From NCBI GenBank assembly GCA_021805445.1, contig JAJZFH010000066.1:25491-89490 (forward strand): a stretch of DNA of 64,000 nucleotides, in the 5' to 3' direction. The notes under the pieces are model-generated. The model worked only from the letters and a program-made list of their open reading frames with translations, made no database searches and was not told where the DNA came from. The DNA is from Pseudomonadota bacterium. Lineage in GTDB: Bacteria > Pseudomonadota > Gammaproteobacteria > Burkholderiales > Ferrovaceae. This document shows, piece after piece, positions 55,145 to 63,995 of this stretch (position 1 is its first letter; every line of letters starts with the position of its first letter). The translations under genes and the position numbers were made by a program.

Positions 55145-55824
55145 GCTCCTCTCCCTTGCAAATTCATCCATAAAACGCACTCGGTGGCCAAAATCATGAA
55201 GGGACCGAAAGGAAAGGCCACCTTCAGCCCCTTGCGCGCCCCCAGGGACAACCCACCCACCACGCCCAGGGATGCGGCTCCCATCAGGATCAAAGGCAAT
55301 TGTGCCACGCCCATCCAGGCCCCAATGACCGCCAGCAACTTGACATCTCCCTGCCCCATGCCTTCCCGCTTCGTCAATCCACGGAAACCCCAGTACACTC
55401 CAGCCAGCATCAAATACCCCAATACCGCGCCCCAGACGCCCTGTTCCAGGGAAACTCCGCCCCCCAGCGCATGGAAAATCAAACCCGACCACAGCAAGGG
55501 TTGAGTCAACCCATCGGGAAGCAATTGGGTTTCCAGGTCGATGAATGCCAGCAACAACAGTCCCCATTGTAACCCGACGAAGGCCCAGCCTTGAAGGTCT
55601 GCCCGACCCAACCACAGCGTCGCCAGCGCACTCGATGCCACCAAACCAGGGAAAAGATGTCGATGGCGGGTCCTGAAGTCATGGACCCAGACCGTTTCCT
55701 GACTTACCCAGGGAATCCGGTCCTCACCGAGTCCGTCGATCCAGCGGTTCAGGATGCGTTGTTGCCCCCAATGCGCCAGTCCAAATCCCAGCAAAGCGGC
55801 CACCAACCCATTCAGGAACGGCAT
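55141..55824 (-). CDS. pilD: Prepilin leader peptidase without the methylase cysteines
   Basis: A 227-residue inner-membrane aspartyl protease of the type IV prepilin peptidase family. The catalytic aspartates are in FIDLETQLLPDGL (Asp96) and GMGQGDVKLL (Asp160), and about seven hydrophobic helices are visible. The N-terminal methyltransferase region, usually with two CxxC motifs, has shrunk to about 60 residues with no Cys, so N-methylation is doubtful. The usual upstream neighbours pilB and pilC are absent; a CorB-like gene takes that place and overlaps by one codon. Confidence 0.88.
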   Translation of the reverse strand: MPFLNGLVAALLGFGLAHWGQQRILNRWIDGLGEDRIPWVSQETVWVHDFRTRHRHLFPGLVASSALATLWLGRADLQGWAFVGLQWGLLLLAFIDLETQLLPDGLTQPLLWSGLIFHALGGGVSLEQGVWGAVLGYLMLAGVYWGFRGLTKREGMGQGDVKLLAVIGAWMGVAQLPLILMGAASLGVVGGLSLGARKGLKVAFPFGPFMILATECVLWMNLQGRGA

Positions 55825-57119
55825 CACTCCTCCGTCTTCCGGGGCACAGAGCCAGAATCATCCGCGGTCAGGTGCACGCGGGCCACCCGTACCCGACGAT
55901 CCTGGGTCTGCACGATGTCAACGGGGTGACCCGCCACCTTGAGAGCCGTTCCCGGTTCCGGAATGTCCTCCAGAATTTCCAGGATCAGCCCATTCAGGGT
56001 TTTAGGGCCAGTCACTGGAAAGAGTGTCCCCACTTTCCGGTTGAGGTCCCGCAGGGAGCAATCACCATCCACCAGCAGAGTATGAGCACTCTCCCGGGTA
56101 AACAAGTCGCGATGATGGGAACGCCCGCTGAATTCTCCGACGATTTCTTCCAGAATGTCTTCCACGGTCACCCACCCCAGCAATTCTCCATACTCATCCA
56201 CCACCAGCCCAACCTTATGCTGGGTTTTCTGGAAATTTTGAAGCTGTGTCAATAACGCCGTTCCTTCGGGGATGAAATAGGGTTGGCGCATCACGCTCAT
56301 CAACCCTTCGCGGGTAATCCCTCCCTGCTGGAACAGATTGAAAATCTTGCGCACATGGACCACCCCCACCACCGCATCCGGTGTTCCACGGTACAACAAC
56401 TGGAGGGTATGGCGAGCCGTCCCCAACTGCGCCATGATTTCGACCATATCCGCATCGATATCGACCCCCTCGATGCGCGAGCGTGGAGTCATCACGTCCT
56501 CCACCGTCATCTGGTTCAATTCCAGCAGATTGAGTATCAAATCCTGATGATTGCCCGACAAAAAGCCACCGCCCTCCAGCACCAGCAGGCGTAACTCATC
56601 CAGCCCCAACCCCTGCGTCCGGGTCTGGGAACGTCGGCGCAACCCCATCAGGAACAGCAATGCCCGCACGAACAGGTTGATGAACCAGATCACCGGGGAA
56701 AACACCCACAACAATCCGGTCAGGATGAAACTGATGCGCAACGCAATGGGCTCAGGCCAGGTGGCTCCGATGATTTTGGGCGTGATTTCGGAAAACACCA
56801 GAATGACCAGCGTCACCAGAAGCGTACTGAAGGTCAGGGTCATTCCCCCTCCTCCGACCCAGCGCACGACCAGAACCGTGACGATGGAAGCCGCCGCCGC
56901 ATTGATCAAGTTGTTTCCCAGCAACAACATGCTCAACAGGCGTTCCGTTTGTTGCAACAGGGATTGGGCCAGACGCGCACCGGGACGGTGTGCTGCCAAG
57001 TGCTTGAGGCGATAGCGATCCAGCGCCATCATGCTGGTTTCGGCCATGGAGAAAAACCCCGACAGGACCAGCAACAAAACCAGCCCGGCCAACATCCAGC
57101 CCCAGGAGAGCTCATCCAC
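55824..57119 (-). CDS. CorB/CNNM-like protein (DUF21-CBS-CorC)
   Basis: A 431-residue membrane protein: DUF21/CNNM membrane domain (about residues 5-180; GFFSMAETSMMALDRYRLKHLA, FSEITPKIIGA), a pair of CBS domains (about 205-330), and a C-terminal CorC_HlyC domain. Relatives take part in Mg2+ or Co2+ efflux or resistance, often near CorA. The start is GTG 57119, overlapping the CcsA-like stop by 3 bases; ATG 57095 is an alternative. The longer upstream frame overlaps the CcsA-like gene. Confidence 0.9.
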   Translation of the reverse strand: MDELSWGWMLAGLVLLLVLSGFFSMAETSMMALDRYRLKHLAAHRPGARLAQSLLQQTERLLSMLLLGNNLINAAAASIVTVLVVRWVGGGGMTLTFSTLLVTLVILVFSEITPKIIGATWPEPIALRISFILTGLLWVFSPVIWFINLFVRALLFLMGLRRRSQTRTQGLGLDELRLLVLEGGGFLSGNHQDLILNLLELNQMTVEDVMTPRSRIEGVDIDADMVEIMAQLGTARHTLQLLYRGTPDAVVGVVHVRKIFNLFQQGGITREGLMSVMRQPYFIPEGTALLTQLQNFQKTQHKVGLVVDEYGELLGWVTVEDILEEIVGEFSGRSHHRDLFTRESAHTLLVDGDCSLRDLNRKVGTLFPVTGPKTLNGLILEILEDIPEPGTALKVAGHPVDIVQTQDRRVRVARVHLTADDSGSVPRKTEE

Positions 57120-57939
57120 GATGAAGCAGGATCTCCACCACAAACTTGCTGCCCAGATAGCCCACCAGGAGCAGGACAAACCCCGCGAGGGTCCAGCGAG
57201 CCGCACGCCGCCCACGGATCCCCCAAAGTTGTCGGGCCATCAACAGCCCGGCAAAGATGACCCAGGACAGCAGGGAGAAAATCACCTTGTGGTTCCATAC
57301 CAGCGGTTTGTCGAAGAGGGCTTCGGAAAAGAAGATCCCGCTGACCAAGGTTGCCGTCAGGAGAAGGAAACCCACCCAGATCATCTGAAAGAGCAGAACA
57401 TCCATGGCGACCAATGAGGGCAAGGCGCCCAGAGGAGTGAACGGACGGTCATGGTCATGCAGTCGCTGTTCCATGATGCTCATGAGAACAGCGTGCAAGG
57501 CCGCCACACCGAACAATCCATCGGCCATCAAGGAAATCACCAGATGAATCTTGAACGTCAGTAAATGGCTGTATTCCACCGGTTTCTCGGCGGGCAGCAC
57601 GAGAGGGGCCAGCACCAGCGCCGCGACGATCAACATCAGGACAGACTGAAGGATGCCCAGACGGCAGCGAAAACTGGCCATCCAATACATGGCAACGGTT
57701 GCTGCGCCCACCAGGGACAAGGAGTTCCCCAGCGACAAAACCATCTGGTGAGAAGCGAAGAGAACCCGATGCAACAACAGGGCGTGCACCATCAGGGTCA
57801 ACAGGAGCAAACCCTGCACGCGCCACACAGGGTGACAGGGGGGCGTTTCGACGGGCACCGGCTGCCGTGAAACGAGATCCCGCAATCCCAGCAGAAGATA
57901 AAGTGCCGCAGTGATAAAATAGAGGGAGGTGTCGACCAT
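57112..57939 (-). CDS. CcsA/YpjD-like cytochrome c assembly membrane protein
   Basis: A 275-residue protein with about eight membrane helices of the CcmC/CcsA/HemX superfamily. The C-terminal VSGIFFSEALFDKPLVWNHKVIFSLLSW carries conserved His; EYSHLLTFKIHLVISLMADGLFGVA has others. In proteobacteria this copy (YpjD) lies divergent from ffh, as here. It may handle haem or redox signals; a role in cytochrome c maturation is not proven. Confidence 0.9.
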   Translation of the reverse strand: MVDTSLYFITAALYLLLGLRDLVSRQPVPVETPPCHPVWRVQGLLLLTLMVHALLLHRVLFASHQMVLSLGNSLSLVGAATVAMYWMASFRCRLGILQSVLMLIVAALVLAPLVLPAEKPVEYSHLLTFKIHLVISLMADGLFGVAALHAVLMSIMEQRLHDHDRPFTPLGALPSLVAMDVLLFQMIWVGFLLLTATLVSGIFFSEALFDKPLVWNHKVIFSLLSWVIFAGLLMARQLWGIRGRRAARWTLAGFVLLLVGYLGSKFVVEILLHRG

Positions 57940-57987
57940 AGTGTCGATAGTTTACCACTCCCAACCTTTGATGAGGCTTCTCCTTCC

Positions 57988-59340
57988 ATGCTCGATCAAC
58001 TTACCGAACGTCTGACGGGTGCTCTGAAAACCTTGCGTGGGCAGGCGCGTTTGAGCGAAACCAACATTCAGGATGTCCTGCGTGAAGTCCGTATTGCACT
58101 GCTGGAAGCCGATGTAGCGCTGCCCGTCGTCAAGGAATTTGTCGATACGGTACGCAATGAGGCTCTGGGACAGGCCGTATTGAGCAGTTTGACGCCGGGA
58201 CAAGCCTTCATTGGGGTCGTCCATCGAGTGCTGACCCGCCTCATGGGGGAGCACAATGAGGGACTGAATCTTGCTGCCCAGCCCCCGGCCGTCATTCTCA
58301 TGGCGGGCTTGCAGGGTGCAGGCAAGACGACCACCGCAGGAAAACTGGCCAAGTGGCTCAAGGAACAGCAAAAAAAGAAAGTTCTCCTGGTGAGTTGCGA
58401 TATTTACCGGCCTGCGGCCATCGAACAACTCCAGATCCTGTCTCGATCGATCGAGGTGGATTTCTTCCCCTCCTTCTCTCATCAACCGCCTGAAAAAATT
58501 GCACTCGCCGCACTGGACCACGCCCGTCATCATTACCATGACATCCTGATCGTGGATACTGCGGGGCGTCTGACCATCGATGATGCCATGATGCAGGAAA
58601 TTCAGCGCCTTCACCAAACCATCCACCCCATCGAAACGCTCTTCGTGGTGGATGCCATGCAAGGGCAGGACGCCGTCAATACGGCACGCGCCTTCGGCGC
58701 CGCCCTGCCGCTCACCGGGATCATTCTCACCAAACTGGATGGAGATGCGCGCGGCGGAGCCGCCCTGTCGGTGCGCCATGTCACGCAGCGCCCCATCAAG
58801 TTCATCGGGGTCGGTGAAAAACTGACCGGGCTCGAGGCGTTTCATCCAGAACGAATGGCCTCGCGCATACTGGGAATGGGCGATGTCCTGAGCCTGATCG
58901 AAGAGGCCCAACGCTCCGTCGACAAGACGGAAGCAGAAAAACTGGCCAAAAAACTCAAGAAGGGGAAGAGTTTCGATCTGGAGGATTTCAAATCCCAATT
59001 ACACCAGATGCGCAAGGCGGGCGGAATCGAGGCCATGATGGACAAATTGCCGACCCAGTTGAGCCGAGGCCTCACGCCCGGTGCCTCTGCCCCGGATGAC
59101 CATGCGTTGCGCCGGATCGAAGGGATCATCAACGCCATGACCCCCCTCGAGCGGCGACGTCCCGAACTCCTCAAGGCATCCCGCAAACGACGCATTGCGC
59201 TGGGCTCCGGGGTACAGGTGCAGGAGGTCAACCGCCTCCTGACCCAGTTCGAACAAATGCAGAAAATGATGAAAATGCTCTCTCAGGGGGGAATGGCCAA
59301 AATGATGCGGAGCATGCGCAACCTGATGCCTGGACAATGA
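57988..59340 (+). CDS. ffh: Signal recognition particle protein Ffh
   Basis: A 450-residue SRP54 GTPase. N domain, G domain with GLQGAGKTT (residues 107-115), DTAGR and TKLDGDARGGAALS, then the methionine-rich M domain (about 330-450; FEQMQKMMKMLSQGGMAKMMRSM) that binds 4.5S RNA and signal peptides. It pairs with FtsY, encoded at 50220. Confidence 0.98.
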   Translation: MLDQLTERLTGALKTLRGQARLSETNIQDVLREVRIALLEADVALPVVKEFVDTVRNEALGQAVLSSLTPGQAFIGVVHRVLTRLMGEHNEGLNLAAQPPAVILMAGLQGAGKTTTAGKLAKWLKEQQKKKVLLVSCDIYRPAAIEQLQILSRSIEVDFFPSFSHQPPEKIALAALDHARHHYHDILIVDTAGRLTIDDAMMQEIQRLHQTIHPIETLFVVDAMQGQDAVNTARAFGAALPLTGIILTKLDGDARGGAALSVRHVTQRPIKFIGVGEKLTGLEAFHPERMASRILGMGDVLSLIEEAQRSVDKTEAEKLAKKLKKGKSFDLEDFKSQLHQMRKAGGIEAMMDKLPTQLSRGLTPGASAPDDHALRRIEGIINAMTPLERRRPELLKASRKRRIALGSGVQVQEVNRLLTQFEQMQKMMKMLSQGGMAKMMRSMRNLMPGQ

Positions 59341-59356
59341 TCCGGTGGGGGGATCC

Positions 59357-61057
59357 TCATGCGCTGTGAAAGAAGAAACTCCCCTCTTCCGTTTGTGTTC
59401 TCCCCAGAATGGTTTCAAAAGCCAGCGCCGGCACCGGCCGGGAATACCAGAACCCTTGGGCGTAGTCACATCCGAACAACCGTAACATGTCGTGCTGCGC
59501 ACGGGTTTCCACCCCCTCCGCAATGGTCTTGATGCCCAATTTATGAGCCATGACGATGATGGCCTCGGTCAATGCCTTGTCACTTTCATCCACCGTGATT
59601 TCGGAGATGAAAGAGCGATCGATCTTGAGATAATCGATGTCGAATTGTTTGAGGTAGGACAGGGCGGAGAAGCCTGTGCCGAAGTCATCGATGGAGACTT
59701 CTATCCCATGATTCCGGTAATCCAGAAAACTTTGCTGGATACGCTCGGATTTTTTCAGCAACATGCCTTCCGTAATTTCGACGGTGATGCAATTACCGGG
59801 TAGCCCCAACCCCGCCAACTGCTTCAGCCAAAGGGCATCGCCCTGGTCGAACTGGATCGGGGAACGGTTGACGCTGACTTGAATGATTTGTCCAAAGCGC
59901 TGTTGCCATTGAGCAATATGGGCAATCACCTGAAAAGAAAGCCAGTTTCCGATCTCGTGGATCAATCCGGATGCCTCTGCCAGGGGAATGAAAACCTGGG
60001 GCCCCACTTCACCGCGCCCAGGATGAAACCAGCGCAGTAACGCTTCCACCTTCTTGAGTCGCCCATCCCCCATGTCCAGAATGGGCTGATAATACACCGA
60101 CAACTCTCCCCGTCGTGCCGCAAGACGCAGATCATTGGTCAGGCTCATCTTGTTTTGAGCTTCCTGTTGCATGGCCGGGAGGAAAAAGTGGAAGCGGTTC
60201 CGCCCTTCCGCCTTGGCGGAATACATGGCCTGATCGGCATGCTTCACCAAGGTATTGAGATCTTCCGCGTTGTCCGGATACAGCGCAATTCCCACACTGG
60301 CTGAAATGAAGCAACGATCTCCATCACCCAGATCAAAGGGAAGAGCCAGGGATTCGGTGATATCGTGCGCCGTCTGCTGAACATGCAGTAACGCGCACTC
60401 TGGCAAAATGACGGCGAATTCATCTCCACCCAGACGAGAAACCGTGTCGGTTTCCCGCACGTTTCGGGAAATTCGACGCGCTGCCTCCTCCAGGAGCACA
60501 TCCCCCTTCATGTGGCCCAAGGTGTCATTGACTTCCTTGAAGCGATCCAGATCCAACAGCAACAAAGCCATGGGGGCGCCGTTCCGGCGATATTTCTTGA
60601 TTTCCTGATCCAGACGTTCCAAAAACAACTGGCGATTGGGGAGCCCCGTCACATAATCATAATTCGCACGCTTCCAGGCCACAGAATCGAGGTTATGACT
60701 TTCGGACAGGTCACTCATCACGGCGATGAAGTTCTGAACCCTTCCCTCGGCGTCAGTGATGGCGCACAGACTGAAATTTTCCGGGTAGATCTCGCCGGTT
60801 TTACGGCGATTGGAAATTTCTCCCTGCCAGTTCTGTTTTCGTTTGATCTCGCGCCAGACCGACTTGTAGATATCCGGGCAACTCAGCCCTCCGTGGAGCC
60901 TGAACAGATTTTTCCCGATCACCTCATCCTGCGTGTACCCGGTCAATCGGGCATGGGCCACATTGGTATCCTGAATTCGTCCTTCTCCGTCCGTAATGAT
61001 CAGGGCATCGTTAGCCCCGGCCAAAACTTGAGCCACTTGTCGCAGGTTTACACTCAT
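59357..61057 (-). CDS. PAS-GGDEF-EAL cyclic-di-GMP protein
   Basis: A 566-residue cytoplasmic protein. A PAS domain (about 5-120; ALIITDGEGRIQDTN, ARLTGYTQDEVIGKN) is followed by GGDEF (RLGGDEFAVILP intact, near 220) and EAL (VEALLRWFHPG, EITEGMLL, DDFGTGFSALSYLK, KIDRSFI, IAEGVET). Both enzymatic signatures look functional. It is convergent with ffh, with only 16 bases between the stops. It is the second dual-domain protein in the window. Confidence 0.95.
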   Translation of the reverse strand: MSVNLRQVAQVLAGANDALIITDGEGRIQDTNVAHARLTGYTQDEVIGKNLFRLHGGLSCPDIYKSVWREIKRKQNWQGEISNRRKTGEIYPENFSLCAITDAEGRVQNFIAVMSDLSESHNLDSVAWKRANYDYVTGLPNRQLFLERLDQEIKKYRRNGAPMALLLLDLDRFKEVNDTLGHMKGDVLLEEAARRISRNVRETDTVSRLGGDEFAVILPECALLHVQQTAHDITESLALPFDLGDGDRCFISASVGIALYPDNAEDLNTLVKHADQAMYSAKAEGRNRFHFFLPAMQQEAQNKMSLTNDLRLAARRGELSVYYQPILDMGDGRLKKVEALLRWFHPGRGEVGPQVFIPLAEASGLIHEIGNWLSFQVIAHIAQWQQRFGQIIQVSVNRSPIQFDQGDALWLKQLAGLGLPGNCITVEITEGMLLKKSERIQQSFLDYRNHGIEVSIDDFGTGFSALSYLKQFDIDYLKIDRSFISEITVDESDKALTEAIIVMAHKLGIKTIAEGVETRAQHDMLRLFGCDYAQGFWYSRPVPALAFETILGRTQTEEGSFFFHSA

Positions 61058-61241
61058 GGTTCTCCACGTCTCGACTCAAAGAAAGAGTGATATTTACATT
61101 TTGATACTCGGCAGAATTCGACCAACAATATGACATGCCACCAAATTTTGCAATAGGTTCGAGAAGAATCCTAGAGTCGAATGATAGAATATGAAAATTT
61201 TGTAATACCCCCGAGTGACGCAGGAACCCCCTTGACCCATA

Positions 61242-61266
61242 AAAAAATACCCGAACTCCATCGGGT
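61242..61266 (-). terminator. Rho-independent terminator after the PepSY gene
   Basis: On the minus strand ACCCGA and TCGGGT form a 6-bp stem (61249-61254 with 61261-61266) around a 6-base loop, followed by a run of Ts (61241-61247 as As on the plus strand). It lies 25 bases after the PepSY stop and ends the exbB-exbD-tonB-cytochrome b561-PepSY series. The remaining bases to 61058 hold no gene. Confidence 0.75.
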
Positions 61267-61291
61267 AAGTTCAAGAGGTAAATACGGGTTC

Positions 61292-61603
61292 TCAGTCTTC
61301 GTTACTGTTCTCGCGCTCATTGAGTAACACCTTGCCGGACTTGGCATCGATCGCCACTTCGTGCGTGAGGTGATTGGCGCGGATATCAAAAGAGTAACGC
61401 AATCCGCTCCCCCCCAATTTATGTTCGAGTTCTTCTTCCAGGATGTCGCCCGGATAAGCCTTGACGGCCACGGCACGGGCCTGCTCGAGGGTCAAGGTGG
61501 CCTCCTTGGCATACTGTTCCCCCTTGTAGGCCAGAGCCAGGGAAGCATTCCCCAACATCAGCAAGGCCAGAGTCCCTACAGACAATTGCTTGACATATTT
61601 CAT
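61292..61603 (-). CDS. PepSY-domain periplasmic protein
   Basis: A 103-residue protein with a signal peptide (VGTLALLMLGNASLALA) and one PepSY domain (LTLEQARAVAVKAYPGDILEEELE, then GLRYSFDIRANHLTHEVAIDAKSGKVL). PepSY domains bind or inhibit peptidases or occur with electron-transfer and iron-reduction membrane proteins. It lies after a cytochrome b561 gene and before a terminator. A GGAG site lies 8 bases before ATG 61603. Confidence 0.92.
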   Translation of the reverse strand: MKYVKQLSVGTLALLMLGNASLALAYKGEQYAKEATLTLEQARAVAVKAYPGDILEEELEHKLGGSGLRYSFDIRANHLTHEVAIDAKSGKVLLNERENSNED

Positions 61604-61655
61604 GACACCACTCCTCGATATAAAATAGTATTCGATTCCAATCCTGCCCTGCCCC

Positions 61656-62222
61656 TCAGGGACGACGGGCATTCAGCATGCGTACCAGGGTGTTGTCCCG
61701 TCGTATCCAATGATGGAAAAATGCTGACGCAACATGAAGCCCCACCAGCCAGATCATGACGTTTCCCAACCATTCATGAACGCTTTTCATGGGCTTGGCA
61801 TAATGGATCCCTGACGTGTCGTTCAGGATCCAGGGCAGTGTCCAGCCCAGAAAAACCACTTCATTCCCGCGTGCCTGCTGAAAAAGCACCCCCAAAGCAG
61901 GCAGAAGGATCATCAAGGCATACAACCCGAGATGGGCCAAACCAGCGAGACGCTTCATGAAGTCCGACAGGGGAGGGATGATCGCCGGTGCCCGGTGGGC
62001 ATGTCGCCACCATAACCGTACCCAGACCAGAAGAAAAACCGCCACCCCCGCCTGTTTGTGCCAACTCATCAGCTGACGCCGGAGTTCTCCCTTGGGAAGT
62101 TCTCCTTTGACCTCGATCACCACCAGGACGGAAATGACAAGAAGAGCCATGACCCAGTGCAATCCACGCCACACTGAGTCATAAACCGATGAGTTATTCG
62201 TTGCGTTGTTCGATGCGTTCAT
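61656..62222 (-). CDS. Cytochrome b561-family protein
   Basis: A 188-residue membrane protein with four hydrophobic helices, of the Ni,Fe-hydrogenase/cytochrome b561 fold (YodB/CybB). Haem-ligand histidines are in WRGLHWVMALLV, SWHKQAGVA, KSVHEWLGN and LVGLHVASAFFHH. Such proteins pass electrons between quinol and periplasmic acceptors. Its ATG overlaps the tonB stop by 4 bases, linking it to the TonB complex genes. Confidence 0.94.
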   Translation of the reverse strand: MNASNNATNNSSVYDSVWRGLHWVMALLVISVLVVIEVKGELPKGELRRQLMSWHKQAGVAVFLLVWVRLWWRHAHRAPAIIPPLSDFMKRLAGLAHLGLYALMILLPALGVLFQQARGNEVVFLGWTLPWILNDTSGIHYAKPMKSVHEWLGNVMIWLVGLHVASAFFHHWIRRDNTLVRMLNARRP

Positions 62223-62890
62223 TCGTGTTCATCCACTCCCAAAAATTTTACCCAGATCTCGAAGGTCAGGACTCGGCCCGCATACTCGGCAGTGGCTGCC
62301 GGGAAATGGGCGACATGAACGGCGGCCAAAGCCGCCTTGTCGAGAATCCGGTTCCCACTCGTGGTCAGCACACTTGCAGCAGATGCTACACCATCCTTGT
62401 AATCAAAAGTTACTTTGGTCTGCCCGGACAAATGGGCCGCCCGCGCCGCCATGGGGAAGACCACCGCACCTTGCACCGCTGAGCGCACCTTGTCGGCAAA
62501 AGTGACGGAAATATCTGCGGGACGCAGATGTTGGGGCGGCGCAGGTGCAGCCTCGGCCACTTTCTGAGGCGGGGCCGGGGTCACAGGGACCGGGGTCACG
62601 GGTGTCGGCACAACCGGGGGCGGCGCGGGAGTCGGGGTGGGGACTGGCACAGGTTCCTGGTGCGCCACCGTATGATGAACTTCCGGCTTGGGCGGCGGCG
62701 GTTTGGGCGTGGGGGGGGGCGGCACCGTCTTGGGCGCCTCCGGGGCCTGGGTCAATTGTATCAGGGTGACCTGTGGCTTTTCCACCTTTTCGACTTCTCG
62801 ACTGAGACCGTACAGAAATGCCAGCACCATCATCCCTTCCAAAAACGCGGCCAAAGCAGCCGCTCGAGGCATGTTCATTGTTTTCTCCAT
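62219..62890 (-). CDS. tonB: TonB energy-transducing protein
   Basis: A 223-residue inner-membrane protein: short cytoplasmic start, one membrane helix (about residues 10-30), a long Pro-rich spacer with PKPPPPKP and PVPVTP repeats (about 48-115), and the C-terminal TonB box-binding domain (FPMAARAAHLSGQTKVTFDY to FEIWVKFLG). The helix lacks the SHLVVH-type motif of E. coli TonB. ATG 62890 follows AAGGAG by 7 bases and overlaps the exbD stop; ATG 62878 is another option. Confidence 0.94.
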   Translation of the reverse strand: MEKTMNMPRAAALAAFLEGMMVLAFLYGLSREVEKVEKPQVTLIQLTQAPEAPKTVPPPPTPKPPPPKPEVHHTVAHQEPVPVPTPTPAPPPVVPTPVTPVPVTPAPPQKVAEAAPAPPQHLRPADISVTFADKVRSAVQGAVVFPMAARAAHLSGQTKVTFDYKDGVASAASVLTTSGNRILDKAALAAVHVAHFPAATAEYAGRVLTFEIWVKFLGVDEHE

Positions 62891-63300
62891 CAATCGGCTC
62901 CTTCCGCCGCATGGGCAGCCAGACCGATCTGGGTGACGCCGGCCTGACGACAGGCATCCATCACCTTCATCATGGACTGGAGCGAGGTCGTTTTCTCGCC
63001 CGCAATGGTCACCACCACCTTGTCCGGATCCCCCTGCGCCTTGAGTCGCACCGTCAGGGCTTCAGCCGTCAACTTCTGACCGTCCACGGTGATGTCCCCC
63101 TCGTCATCCACGTTCACCAGCACCTTGGGCGGTTCCAGAGCCGTCGTCGTGGAACTTTTGGGCATCTTGGACGCCACGCCGGTGGAGGGAATCATGTGCA
63201 ACGTGATCATGATGAAAAACACCAATAAAAAAAACATGATGTCGATCATCGGGATGATCTCGATACGGGCACGTTTCGTTTCAAAGTAATTCAAAGCCAT
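62890..63300 (-). CDS. exbD: ExbD/TolR family protein
   Basis: A 136-residue bitopic protein. The conserved membrane Asp is in EIIPMIDIMFFLLVFFIMI, followed by a periplasmic domain with VNVDDEGDITVDGQ. With ExbB it uses proton motive force to energise TonB. It overlaps tonB at its stop and follows exbB after 14 bases. Confidence 0.95.
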   Translation of the reverse strand: MALNYFETKRARIEIIPMIDIMFFLLVFFIMITLHMIPSTGVASKMPKSSTTTALEPPKVLVNVDDEGDITVDGQKLTAEALTVRLKAQGDPDKVVVTIAGEKTTSLQSMMKVMDACRQAGVTQIGLAAHAAEGAD

Positions 63301-63314
63301 CGCTCACCCTCCCG

Positions 63315-63995
63315 TCAAGCCGCCGTGCGGGCGCGAACATCGGCCAACACCCGTTTCTGTTCCTCATAGGACTCATGGTAATGAGGATAGAGCCGATTGA
63401 GCAACATCATCTTGAGGGTTTCCAACTGGTGCATGATCACCCGTACCCGGTTGTTCAACCCGTTCAAGGCCACCAATCCCAGGATGGCGATGAACAGTCC
63501 GCAGGCCGTGGCCAGCAGGGCTTCCGCCACCCCGCCCGTGACCTTGGTGGGTGAGTTGGCCACATCCCCCAGCACCTGAAAGGCATTGAACATGCCGATG
63601 ATGGTCCCGAGCAATCCCATCAGGGGGGCCAGGGTCACGATGGTGTCCAGCACCCACAGGAAGCGGTCCACATGGGGCGCCTCGCGCATGACGGATTCTT
63701 CCAGTTTATCGGAAATGCGCTCGAAATCATGCTCCAGATCGTGCTGCAGCGCCGCTTCCAGAACCTTGGCATGGGGCAGATCCGGATGTTGGACCACCAG
63801 GGCCTCGAAAGCTTCCTTCGACACCTTGTGCACCCCGTTCACTTCCTTGATCAGTTGGGTCCCCTGGGTCAGAATCCGCCACAGATACCACCCCCTTTCG
63901 ATGATGACCGTCAAGGCCACCAGCAGCAACAGCGCCATCAAATACAGCATGCCCCCCGAACTTTGTGCTGCGGCTTGAATTCCTTGCATCGTCAT
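63315..63995 (-). CDS. exbB: ExbB/TolQ/MotA-family proton channel protein
   Basis: A 226-residue membrane protein with three helices (about 15-35, 115-140, 155-180). TIVTLAPLMGLLGTIIGMFNAF and GVAEALLATACGLFIAILGLVAL form the proton path. It is the first gene seen of the exbB-exbD-tonB-cytochrome b561-PepSY series; its promoter lies beyond the end of the window. ATG 63995 or 63989 could be the start. Confidence 0.95.
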   Translation of the reverse strand: MTMQGIQAAAQSSGGMLYLMALLLLVALTVIIERGWYLWRILTQGTQLIKEVNGVHKVSKEAFEALVVQHPDLPHAKVLEAALQHDLEHDFERISDKLEESVMREAPHVDRFLWVLDTIVTLAPLMGLLGTIIGMFNAFQVLGDVANSPTKVTGGVAEALLATACGLFIAILGLVALNGLNNRVRVIMHQLETLKMMLLNRLYPHYHESYEEQKRVLADVRARTAA

